Origin: JBCDBH01 sp039184055
GTDB lineage: Bacteria; Acidobacteriota; Thermoanaerobaculia; Multivoradales; J023
Direction: 5' to 3'
NCBI GenBank assembly: GCA_039184055.1
Contig: JBCDBH010000127.1
Coordinates: forward strand, 1 to 14,664
DNA length: 14,664 bases
Shown here: piece by piece, positions 7,144 to 14,391 of the stretch
How positions within the stretch are numbered: position 1 is the stretch's first letter
Layout: every line of letters begins with the position of its first letter
Notes under the pieces: model-generated
Told to the model about the DNA's origin: nothing
Seen by the model: the letters and a program-made list of their open reading frames with translations, nothing else
The model's database searches: none
Translations under genes and position numbers: made by a program

Positions 7144-8462
7144 GCGACGCTCGGCGTGCCGACGCCCGGCGTGCCGACGCGCGTCGCTGCTTCGAGGCGG
7201 CCCTGGCCGCGATCGATGCCGAGCGACTCGTCGTCGACGCGCTCGCCGAGACGCCGTTCGATGATGCCCCGGTCCACCTGATCGCAATCGGCAAAGCGGC
7301 GGCGCCGATGAGCCGGGGAGCGATGCGGCAGCTCGGCGATCGTCTCGTGAGTCGGCTCGTGGTCGTACCCGCCTCAGAGACAGCCGAGCTCGCGGCCGAT
7401 CCGCTCTTCGCCACCTCGACGATCGTCGGCGCCGGTCATCCGGTGCCCGACGCGGGCAGTGTCGAGGCAGGGCGGGCGATCGAAGAGCGGCTCGCGAGGC
7501 TCGACGCCGAAGATCGGGTGCTGGTGTTGATTTCCGGTGGCGGCTCGGCGCTGGTGACGGCGCCGCTCGAAGGTCTCGATCTCGATCATATAAGCGCCAC
7601 GACGACGGCAATCTTGCGTGCCGGCGGGCGAATCGACGAGCTCAACACGGTACGTAAACACCTCGATCGCATCAAAGGTGGCCGTTTGGCGCGGCTGGCG
7701 TCGCCTGCCCCGGTGCTGGGGCTGGTGCTGTCCGATGTCATCGGCGACCGGCTCGATGTCATCGCCTCGGGGCCGCTGTCACCCGATCCGACCACCTATG
7801 ACGATGCTCGGGCGGTGATCGAACGCTTGGGCATCGCCGATCAGTTACCCCAACCGGTCCGTGACGTCGTGACGCGTGGGTGTCGCGGCGAGGTCGCCGA
7901 ATCACCCAAGCCGGACGATGCCTGCTTCGACAGTGTGCAGGTGCGGGTCGTGGGCTCGAACCGGATCGCCGTCGACGCGGTGCTCGCCGAGGCTCGTGAG
8001 CGTGGTTACGACACCCTGGTGCTCAGCACGTCGATCGAAGGCGAGGCGCGTCAGGTCGGCGCGGTCCTGGCCGCGATCGCCAAGGAGATTCGCGCCACGG
8101 GACGCCCCGTCGCGACACCTGCCTGTGTCGTGGCGGCGGGCGAGACGACGGTCACCGTGCGAGGCTCGGGACGTGGTGGACGCAACCAAGAGGTTGCTCT
8201 GGGCGCGGCTCAAGGGCTCGATGGGGTGCCCGATGTCGTCGTCGCGGCGCTCGGAACCGATGGCATCGATGGTCCGACCGACGCCGCCGGGGGCTTCGTC
8301 GACGGCACGACCGTGCAACGGGTCCAGGCCATTGGGGGAGACGTCGAGTCGACTCTGGTCGACAATGATGCCTACACGCTCTTGGCCCGACTCGACGACC
8401 TCATCGTCACCGGTGCGACAGGCACCAACGTGATGGATCTCTATCTTCTCCTGGTCGGTTGA
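7140..8462 (+). CDS. Glycerate 2-kinase of the DUF4147/MOFRL family
   Basis: A 440-residue protein of the GckA/TtuD family, which phosphorylates D-glycerate with ATP to 2-phosphoglycerate; older annotations call it hydroxypyruvate reductase. Motifs: IGKAAAPMSRGA (50-61, conserved Lys52), ISGGGSALVTAP (131-142), LNTVRKHLDRIKGGRLA (168-184), LSDVIGDRLDVIASGP (197-212), then the C-terminal MOFRL part with GETTVTVRGSGRGGRNQE (334-351) and LGTDGIDGPTDAAGG (371-385). The start is TTG at 7140, overlapping the previous stop as TTGA; no ATG or GTG lies in frame before the first conserved segment, so the rare start is forced and fits coupled translation. The first residues come from a 15-bp tandem duplication (RRADA RRADA). 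It is last in the operon and would pass carbon into lower glycolysis. Confidence 0.91.
   Translation: MSDARRADARRADARRCFEAALAAIDAERLVVDALAETPFDDAPVHLIAIGKAAAPMSRGAMRQLGDRLVSRLVVVPASETAELAADPLFATSTIVGAGHPVPDAGSVEAGRAIEERLARLDAEDRVLVLISGGGSALVTAPLEGLDLDHISATTTAILRAGGRIDELNTVRKHLDRIKGGRLARLASPAPVLGLVLSDVIGDRLDVIASGPLSPDPTTYDDARAVIERLGIADQLPQPVRDVVTRGCRGEVAESPKPDDACFDSVQVRVVGSNRIAVDAVLAEARERGYDTLVLSTSIEGEARQVGAVLAAIAKEIRATGRPVATPACVVAAGETTVTVRGSGRGGRNQEVALGAAQGLDGVPDVVVAALGTDGIDGPTDAAGGFVDGTTVQRVQAIGGDVESTLVDNDAYTLLARLDDLIVTGATGTNVMDLYLLLVG
7152..7181 (+). repeat. 15-bp tandem duplication in the 5' end of the glycerate kinase gene
   Basis: CGGCGTGCCGACGCC (7152-7166) is followed directly by CGGCGTGCCGACGCG (7167-7181), with one mismatch at the last base. 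It encodes Arg-Arg-Ala-Asp-Ala twice, near the start of the protein. The 15-bp unit keeps the frame and looks like a recent slippage duplication in a non-conserved region. Confidence 0.8.
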
Positions 8463-8476
8463 GGCGTTCGGTCGGC

Positions 8477-8520
8477 TCGATCGATCTAGCGTCGATCGAT
8501 ACGTAGCGTCGATCGATACA
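8477..8520. repeat. Direct repeats with palindromic TCGATCGAT core upstream of the phosphatase operon
   Basis: TAGCGTCGATCGATAC occurs at 8487-8502 and again at 8504-8519, a 17-bp period. The core TCGATCGAT is present three times, at 8477-8485, 8492-8500 and 8509-8517, and contains the self-complementary octamer TCGATCGA. The cluster sits in the 182-bp spacer after the glycerate kinase stop and just before a TTGACA at 8526. Array, palindromic core and position suggest a regulator binding site; this is inference. Confidence 0.6.
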
Positions 8521-8525
8521 TGGCT

Positions 8526-8558
8526 TTGACAAACTCGTTCGGCCGCGCGTCGTATGTG
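8526..8558 (+). promoter_or_regulatory. Candidate promoter for the PDZ-SpoIIE phosphatase operon
   Basis: A perfect -35 hexamer TTGACA lies at 8526-8531. The best downstream -10-like hexamers are CGTATG (8551-8556, 19-bp spacer) and TATGTG (8553-8558, 21-bp spacer). Both are off optimum, so the promoter may need an activator at the adjacent TCGATCGAT repeats, or the -35 match may be chance. The start codon would be about 80 nt further on. Confidence 0.35.
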
Positions 8559-8644
8559 TTCATGACCGCGCGACGGTGTCGTGGATCGCATTCCCGTCAC
8601 CGTGAGGTAGCCTTGGCCCGGTCACCGGCGGTCAAGAGAGCCCC

Positions 8645-11194
8645 GTGGCCACTTCGACAATGAGTAAGCGCTTCAACGCCACACCGTTTCTGCTCGCTTT
8701 TGGCCTTGGCGCCTTTGCGATCGCCGGTCTGTCGATTCTCGATATGTATCGACCGCGACCGTACGATGGCGTGGTGCTCGACGCCTATCAGCGCGATCAG
8801 GTCGTGGTGCGTGAGGTGATGTCGGGAAGTGGCGCCGATCAAGCGGGGATTCGACCCGGCGATGTGATCGTCGGGCTCGGGCGCGAGATGATCCGCAACG
8901 CCGATGATGCCGGACGGATTCTGAACCGGATGCGGATCGGCGACACGGTGCCTTATTTGGTGCGGACCGACCAGGGGCCCGAAGAACGCATGGTGACCCT
9001 GTCGCGACGTACGATCGGCGACATCACCTATCTCTATGCCTCGGTGCTCGGCTTCGCGTTTTTTCTCGTCGGGCTCTTTGTGCTGGTGCGGCAGCCGACC
9101 TTACGCGTCAGCCAGGTGTTTTTCCTGTTGTGCGGTCTGATGCTGCTGTTCTTGGTGTGCAAGATACGGCCGGCATCGTATTCGGGGGTCGACGGGCTGA
9201 TCCTCGGTATCGGCACCTTTGCTTTTTTCCTTTTGGCGCCGGCCTTTCTCCATTTCTACCTGCTTTTTCCCCGTCCCGCCTGGTTGGAGTCGATCACCCG
9301 TGCCGCCCGACGTCGCGGGCGTCCCACCGCGTGGCTGTGGAATTGGGGATGGCTGGCGATTTACCTGCCACCGCCGCTGATGTGGCTGGGTTTGTGGCTG
9401 GTGATGAAGTTCACCGAGGTGCCGATTCCGATCGCCGGTGGGGTGCCGGTCGTCAGCTGGTGGCTGTTCACGGCCTATATCGCCCTCGGGTTGCTCGCTC
9501 TGGTGGCCAATGCACGCGAGCTGGCGGCGGCCAAAGAGCGTCAGGGCATGGCGCTGGTGTTGATGGGCTCGCTGTTCGGTCTGCTGCCGTTCTTGGTGTC
9601 GATTCTGCTCTTCACGGGAGACGCCAGCGGTCGACGCCTTTTCACCTTCGGGGTGATTCCGCTGACCCTGGTGCCGCTGACTTTCGCGTATGCGATCGTC
9701 CGCTTTCAGCTGCTCGACATCCGCGTCATGTTGCGACGCAGCCTGCTCTACACGGTGACGACGGTGTTCGTGACCGGTCTCTATGCGTTTGGCATCGCCG
9801 CGTTCAACGCCATTTTCGCCGACTCCGAAATCGCCGCCTCGGCCTATTTCCCGCTCATTCTCGCGCTCGCCATCATTCTGCTTTTCGAGCCGTTGCGTCG
9901 TCGTATCCAAGAGCCGATCGACAATTTCTTTTTCGCCGAGCGCAAGCGTCTGCAGCACGCCATGGTCGACCTCGGCGAAGCGATGACCGACCAGGCCGAT
10001 CTCGAGGCGGTGGTGCACGAGCTGGTGGCCCAGCTGCCACGGATCCTCGGCTTGCATTTCGCCGGGCTCTATTTGCTGCGTGGCTACCGTCATGTCCGTG
10101 CCGCCGGGCCCGACGAGCTCCCCGCCGAGCTGCCGCTGGTATCGACGCTGCAGCGCCATCTGCAGCGTCGGCGTGGTTTGACGCGTCTCGATCAGCTCGG
10201 TGCGTTGGCCTTGCGCTCGACCGAGGTGATGGACGTGGTGGGCAAGCTCGAGGCGGTGGGCGTCGAAGCACTCGGGGATCTGTCGTCACGTCGCCGGCAT
10301 ATCGGTCTGGTGGTGCTGTCGGCGAAGCAGGGGCAGATTTCGCTCGAACGTGAAGAGCTGCAGTTGCTCGATGGTCTGTTGCGACAGGTTTCGCTCGCGC
10401 TCGAAACCAACCTCTTGATCACCGAGCGGTCGCATCAGGCGGAGCTGCAGCGCGAGCTCGAGATCGCCGCCAACATTCAGGCCGAGCTGCTGCCCGATCA
10501 GGTACGTCTCGGCGCGGGCTGGCGGGTCGCCGCCGCCTGTCGTCCAGCGCGGGATGTCGGCGGTGATTTTTATGCCGAGCTGCCACAGAGTCGGACGGGC
10601 CGTGGCGCGGTGGTGTTCGCCGATGTGTCGGGCAAGTCGGTGTCGGGGGCGTTGTTGATGATGGCGGCCCACGAGGTGCTCCACGCGCTGTCGCTCTCCG
10701 ATCCCGAGCCTGGATCGCTCTTTTCGATCTCGAACCGACGTCTCTACGCCTTGGGCAAACGACGTTTCGTCGCGCTCGGCTATTTGAGCGCCAGTGAAGA
10801 CGGTGAACGGCTCCGCTACCTGCTCGCCGGTCAGCCGCCGTTGTTGTTGCGGCGTCACAACGGTGAGGTCGTGGAGCTACCGCTCGCCGAGCATCGCATT
10901 CCGCTCGGCGCGCTGCCGGAAGGTCACTATTTGGCCCTCGAGGCCGATGTGGCGCCGGGTGACGTCGTGCTCGGCTATTCGGATGGTGTGCTCGACGCCT
11001 GTTCGCCGGATGGCGAGATCTTCGGCGAGGAGCGGCTCTTCGCCGCCCTCGCCTCGGCGGTCGGCGGACCGGAAGAAGTCGTCAGTCATGTCGAGGAAGA
11101 GCTCGAGGCCTTTACCCGTGGCGCGCGTCAATACGACGATGTCACTTTGATTGCGGTGTCCCGCTCCGCACAGTCGACGGAGATAGTCCGATGA
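8645..11194 (+). CDS. Membrane PDZ-10TM-GAF-SpoIIE (PP2C-type) serine phosphatase
   Basis: An 849-residue inner-membrane signalling protein. After one N-terminal helix (about 13-32) comes a PDZ domain (40-118; GSGADQAGIRPGDVIVGLG), then about nine hydrophobic helices (127-147, 154-173, 183-207, 232-254, 268-288, 300-323, 333-353, 366-390, 397-414), a GAF domain (about 440-592), a short coiled linker (592-620) and a SpoIIE/RsbU-type PP2C domain (about 622-838). Ten helices with the N-terminus inside put PDZ in the periplasm and GAF and phosphatase in the cytoplasm. Metal-binding acids are present: RDVGGDFY (Asp637, Asp641), FADVSGK (Asp660), GYSDGV (Asp780) and QYDDVT (Asp831/832). The family usually dephosphorylates STAS anti-anti-sigma proteins; none is encoded nearby. 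The GTG start at 8645 has AAGAGAG upstream; ATG at 8660 is an alternative without a ribosome site. It overlaps the TPR gene by 4 bp. Confidence 0.92.
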   Translation: MATSTMSKRFNATPFLLAFGLGAFAIAGLSILDMYRPRPYDGVVLDAYQRDQVVVREVMSGSGADQAGIRPGDVIVGLGREMIRNADDAGRILNRMRIGDTVPYLVRTDQGPEERMVTLSRRTIGDITYLYASVLGFAFFLVGLFVLVRQPTLRVSQVFFLLCGLMLLFLVCKIRPASYSGVDGLILGIGTFAFFLLAPAFLHFYLLFPRPAWLESITRAARRRGRPTAWLWNWGWLAIYLPPPLMWLGLWLVMKFTEVPIPIAGGVPVVSWWLFTAYIALGLLALVANARELAAAKERQGMALVLMGSLFGLLPFLVSILLFTGDASGRRLFTFGVIPLTLVPLTFAYAIVRFQLLDIRVMLRRSLLYTVTTVFVTGLYAFGIAAFNAIFADSEIAASAYFPLILALAIILLFEPLRRRIQEPIDNFFFAERKRLQHAMVDLGEAMTDQADLEAVVHELVAQLPRILGLHFAGLYLLRGYRHVRAAGPDELPAELPLVSTLQRHLQRRRGLTRLDQLGALALRSTEVMDVVGKLEAVGVEALGDLSSRRRHIGLVVLSAKQGQISLEREELQLLDGLLRQVSLALETNLLITERSHQAELQRELEIAANIQAELLPDQVRLGAGWRVAAACRPARDVGGDFYAELPQSRTGRGAVVFADVSGKSVSGALLMMAAHEVLHALSLSDPEPGSLFSISNRRLYALGKRRFVALGYLSASEDGERLRYLLAGQPPLLLRRHNGEVVELPLAEHRIPLGALPEGHYLALEADVAPGDVVLGYSDGVLDACSPDGEIFGEERLFAALASAVGGPEEVVSHVEEELEAFTRGARQYDDVTLIAVSRSAQSTEIVR

Positions 11195-12564
11195 AGAAGC
11201 TCATGATGGCGCTAGTGGTGCTGTTGGTGTTGGTTGCCGGAGTCGCTGTGCTCGGCTGGTGGATGTGGACCGAGCGTGGTGAAGACGACAACGAGTGGAC
11301 CACGTCGTCGCCACGCGCCGCCGAGGAGCTCGACGCGGGTCTCGCCGCGATTCATCGACATCATTGGACCGCCGCCGCGCAGCACGTGTATCGCGCCGTC
11401 GAGCTCGATCCCGATTTCATCGTCGCGCGCTATCTGCAAGCGCGGTACTTTCTCTTCGACAAGAACGAGAAAGAGACCACGATGGCGCAGGTGGTGGCGC
11501 TCGATCAGAGCGAGTTGTCGGATCGTGAGCGTTTCTTGATGAGCTTTTGGACCGCCATCGACGAGCGTGACGCGGATACCAGCGAACACCTGGTCGATAC
11601 CTATCTCGCCGACTATCCGGACGATCTCTTTGGTATCGAGGCCTTGTGCGACGTGCATTGGGTGCGGCAACGATGGGACGAAGCGATGGAGTGCTACGAG
11701 CGACTCCTGGCGCTTTATCCGAGTCGGGTTCACGCGCGTTTGAATCGTGGGTACATCGAGCTGGCACGGGGCCGGTTCGACGACGCCGAAGCCGAGTTCG
11801 AGGCCTATCGCTTCGTCGCCCCCGATCGTCCCGAGCCCTATCAGGTGCTGGGCAAGCTCGATACGGTGCGTGGGCGGTACCAAGAAGCGGCGCATCATCT
11901 CGCCAAGTCGCTGGAGATCGATTCGACCTATTGTCCAGCCTGGGTCGACCTCGGCTATCTCCAGGCGCACGCCGGTTGGCTCGACCAGTGCGAGCAGACC
12001 ATCGCCCGCATGATCGAGGTGGAGGAGTGTCATTGGTTGCAGGAGCATGGGCAGGTGTGTTTGCTCCAAGTCCTCGCGGCCTATGTCTCCGGTGATGAGG
12101 AGCGGGTGCTCGACCGTCTGGAGACCTGTGTGCAGGGCAATCGGACCAGTGTTCTCGGCTACCGGGTCGCCTTGGCGAGTGGGCGTGACGATCTCGCGAC
12201 GGCGCTCGAGACCAAGCTCGCTGGTCGATTGCGGAGCGTCGAAGAGGCGGGTTTCCCCGCCGAGGCGTCGATGCTTCGTGGGCTCGAGCTGCACTATGCG
12301 GCGGTCAAGAGCTTCGCGGCGGGTGACCTCGATCTCGCCGCCGAGCAGTTCGCCGCCGCCGATGCCAAGCTCGATTATTGGGGCATGTCGACCTGGGCGT
12401 TCAAGCTCTTCAACCGGCTCGATTGGATGACCGCGCTGAGCTCGGATGGACGGCTCGAAGAGGCCCAAACGGTGCTCGCCGAGATCGAAGAGGTCAATCC
12501 ACGGTATGCGGAGCAGATGACGATCGGCAGCCTCGATCGGCTGTTCCCAGGTTCGCTGCCGTAG
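11191..12564 (+). CDS. Membrane-anchored tetratricopeptide repeat protein
   Basis: A 457-residue protein with one N-terminal hydrophobic helix (about 4-26, after MKK) and a charged following segment, so a signal anchor with the rest in the periplasm, or an uncleaved leader. TPR-like units are visible at about 43-75, 145-176 (WDEAMECYERLLALYP), 179-210, 213-244 (YQEAAHHLAKSLEID) and 247-278; less regular helical repeats continue to about 440. The style, including SDRERFLMSF followed by an acidic helix and DYPDD, resembles TPR regions attached to acidobacterial-type kinases and CadC-like regulators. The ATGA overlap with the phosphatase gene indicates translational coupling, so a shared role in sensing or scaffolding is likely. 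There is no catalytic motif, and the function is not known. Confidence 0.86.
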   Translation: MKKLMMALVVLLVLVAGVAVLGWWMWTERGEDDNEWTTSSPRAAEELDAGLAAIHRHHWTAAAQHVYRAVELDPDFIVARYLQARYFLFDKNEKETTMAQVVALDQSELSDRERFLMSFWTAIDERDADTSEHLVDTYLADYPDDLFGIEALCDVHWVRQRWDEAMECYERLLALYPSRVHARLNRGYIELARGRFDDAEAEFEAYRFVAPDRPEPYQVLGKLDTVRGRYQEAAHHLAKSLEIDSTYCPAWVDLGYLQAHAGWLDQCEQTIARMIEVEECHWLQEHGQVCLLQVLAAYVSGDEERVLDRLETCVQGNRTSVLGYRVALASGRDDLATALETKLAGRLRSVEEAGFPAEASMLRGLELHYAAVKSFAAGDLDLAAEQFAAADAKLDYWGMSTWAFKLFNRLDWMTALSSDGRLEEAQTVLAEIEEVNPRYAEQMTIGSLDRLFPGSLP

Positions 12565-12568
12565 GTCG

Positions 12569-14260
12569 ATGGGCTTTACGCAATCGCCACCCAGGCTGGA
12601 GAATCAATACGTCGACGATCGTATGTTGCGTTCGTCGCTGGCGCGGTTGCTGCCACCACCTCTTTGTGAACGGAGCTCGGGCGAGCTCGAGCATCTCGGT
12701 GAGCTGGCGGCGGGCGAGCTCTTCACCCTGCAACAGGCCGATCGAGTGAACGAGCCGGTGCTCACCCAATGGGATGCATGGGGAGAGAGGATCGACCGGA
12801 TCGAGCTGACGCCACTGTGGCGACGGGCGGCGGGGCTCGCCGCCGAGCACGGTCTGGTGGCCACGGCGTACGACTCGGCGCTCGGTGAGTATGCGCGCGC
12901 GGTGCAGATGGCCAAGGTCTACCTCTTCGCCGCGTCGACCGATATGTATGCCTGTCCCTTGGCGATGACCGACGGCGCGGCGCGTACCCTGTTGACGGCC
13001 GACAACCGATCGTTGATCGATCGGGCGGTACCCCGTCTTCTCAGCCGTGATCCGGCGTGTATGTGGACCAGCGGTCAGTGGATGACCGAAACCACCGGGG
13101 GCTCGGATGTCGGGCGTTCGGAGACCGAGGCTCGTTGTTCAGAAGACGGACGCTGGCGGCTCTGGGGGCGCAAGTGGTTTACCTCGGCGACCACCGCCGA
13201 GATGGCGATCACGTTGGCGCGTCCGGTCGACAACCCGGCCGGTAGTCGTGGTCTGGCGGCCTTTTACGTCGAGACTCGCGATGCCGAGGGGCGGCTCCAA
13301 GGGCTCGAAGTCCAACGGCTCAAAGACAAACTAGGGACCCGCAAGGTGCCGACCGCCGAGCTTCGTCTGTGTGGCGTACACGCCATTCCGCTGGCCGGGC
13401 TCGATCGTGGCACCCGGGTGATCGCACCGATGCTCAACGTCACGCGGCTGTGGAATAGCGTCACCGCGCTGGCCTTGATGCGTCGTGGGATCGCCCTGGC
13501 GCGTGTCTACGCGCGGCAACGCGTGGTGTTCGGGGCGCGGCTCGTCGACAAGCCTCTGCACCGGACGACGCTCGGCGTGCTGCAGGCCGAGCTCGAAGCG
13601 TCGTTTCAGCTGGTGTTTCGCGTCGTCACGCTGCTCGGTCGGGTCGAAGCGGGTACCGACGCCGATGGTGACGTCGCGTTGCTCCGCCTGCTGACACCGA
13701 TCGTCAAGCTGCTTACCGGCAAACAGGCGGTGAAGGTGCTCAGCGAAGTGCTCGAAGCCTTCGGTGGCGCCGGTTATGTCGAGGACACCGGGTTGCCGGT
13801 GTTGTTACGCGATGCGCAAGTGCTGCCGATTTGGGAAGGCACGACGAATGTGCTGTCGCTCGATGTCATCCGCGCGTTACGCGATAGCGATGGTCTCAAA
13901 CGGCTCCAGGAAGAGATCGATCGGGCGCTCAGTGGTATCGGTGATGAAGCATGGTTGCCCCTGACCCGAATGACGCACGCGGCGTTCGACCATGCTCTCG
14001 CCTGGGTGAGCCAGGCCACTCCGGAGCATCTCGAGGCGGGTGCCCGGGCGTTCGCTTTGACCCTGGGACGAGCCACGGCCCTGGCGCTGTTGATCGAGCA
14101 CGCGCGCTGGGAGGAAGCGGTGACCGGAGACGGACGCGCGGCGGCGGCGGCTCGAATCTTCGCTCGCAGTGGAATCGACCTGATCGTAGACGACGAAGAA
14201 CCTACAAGCGTACGTAGAGATCTAGAAGCGCTCGCTGACGATCGGCGACACGCCTCCTGA
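12569..14260 (+). CDS. Acyl-CoA dehydrogenase family flavoprotein, AidB-like
   Basis: A 563-residue FAD enzyme of the acyl-CoA dehydrogenase superfamily, most like the AidB/ACDH-11 branch. The N-terminal QSPPRLENQYVDD (5-17) aligns with the AidB start, and LQQADRVNEPVLTQWDAWG (54-72) and RIDRIELTPLW (74-84) follow the AidB pattern. Further motifs are MTETTGGSD (172-180), GRKWFTS (200-206, flavin contacts), LKDKLGTRKV (251-260) and IWEGTTNVLSLDV (421-433), where Glu423 is at the catalytic-base position of medium-chain enzymes. E. coli AidB binds DNA through a basic C-terminus. Here the tail (about 536-563) is acidic (DDEEPTS), so DNA binding is doubtful and oxidation of an acyl-CoA is more likely. 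The start lies 4 bp after the TPR stop with a poor ribosome site, so it is probably coupled within the phosphatase operon. Substrate unknown. Confidence 0.9.
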   Translation: MGFTQSPPRLENQYVDDRMLRSSLARLLPPPLCERSSGELEHLGELAAGELFTLQQADRVNEPVLTQWDAWGERIDRIELTPLWRRAAGLAAEHGLVATAYDSALGEYARAVQMAKVYLFAASTDMYACPLAMTDGAARTLLTADNRSLIDRAVPRLLSRDPACMWTSGQWMTETTGGSDVGRSETEARCSEDGRWRLWGRKWFTSATTAEMAITLARPVDNPAGSRGLAAFYVETRDAEGRLQGLEVQRLKDKLGTRKVPTAELRLCGVHAIPLAGLDRGTRVIAPMLNVTRLWNSVTALALMRRGIALARVYARQRVVFGARLVDKPLHRTTLGVLQAELEASFQLVFRVVTLLGRVEAGTDADGDVALLRLLTPIVKLLTGKQAVKVLSEVLEAFGGAGYVEDTGLPVLLRDAQVLPIWEGTTNVLSLDVIRALRDSDGLKRLQEEIDRALSGIGDEAWLPLTRMTHAAFDHALAWVSQATPEHLEAGARAFALTLGRATALALLIEHARWEEAVTGDGRAAAAARIFARSGIDLIVDDEEPTSVRRDLEALADDRRHAS

Positions 14261-14283
14261 GATCAGCGGTTCGTCCCGCGACT

Positions 14284-14314
14284 TTGTACGCTCTCAGAAG
14301 GGTGTCGCTACACT
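14284..14314 (+). promoter_or_regulatory. Weak promoter candidate for the M16 peptidase gene
   Basis: The 131-bp spacer 14261-14391 contains TACACT (14309-14314), a fair -10, with TTGTAC (14284-14289) 19 bp upstream as a poor -35. It would leave an untranslated leader of about 70 nt. No terminator with a T-tract is seen after the acyl-CoA dehydrogenase stop, so read-through from upstream is also possible. Confidence 0.28.
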
Positions 14315-14391
14315 CGCGCGGTCCGATTTGGGGATCGGCGCTGACCATGTGCGCCCTCGACCACACAGCGCGCAAACCACGAGGTAATTTC

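Noticed and set aside
6106..7611. 501-codon open frame on the minus strand opposite the reductase and glycerate kinase genes
   Set aside because: It spans two convincing plus-strand genes and their junction, and its translation is low-complexity Arg/His/Asp-rich sequence typical of antisense frames in such DNA.
9101..10159. 352-codon minus-strand frame and a 407-codon plus-strand alternative frame (9130-10353) inside the phosphatase gene
   Set aside because: Both are out-of-frame shadows of the PDZ-TM-GAF-SpoIIE gene; the translations are Gln/His/Arg- or Arg/Ala-rich and lack domains, while the real frame shows continuous conserved domains.
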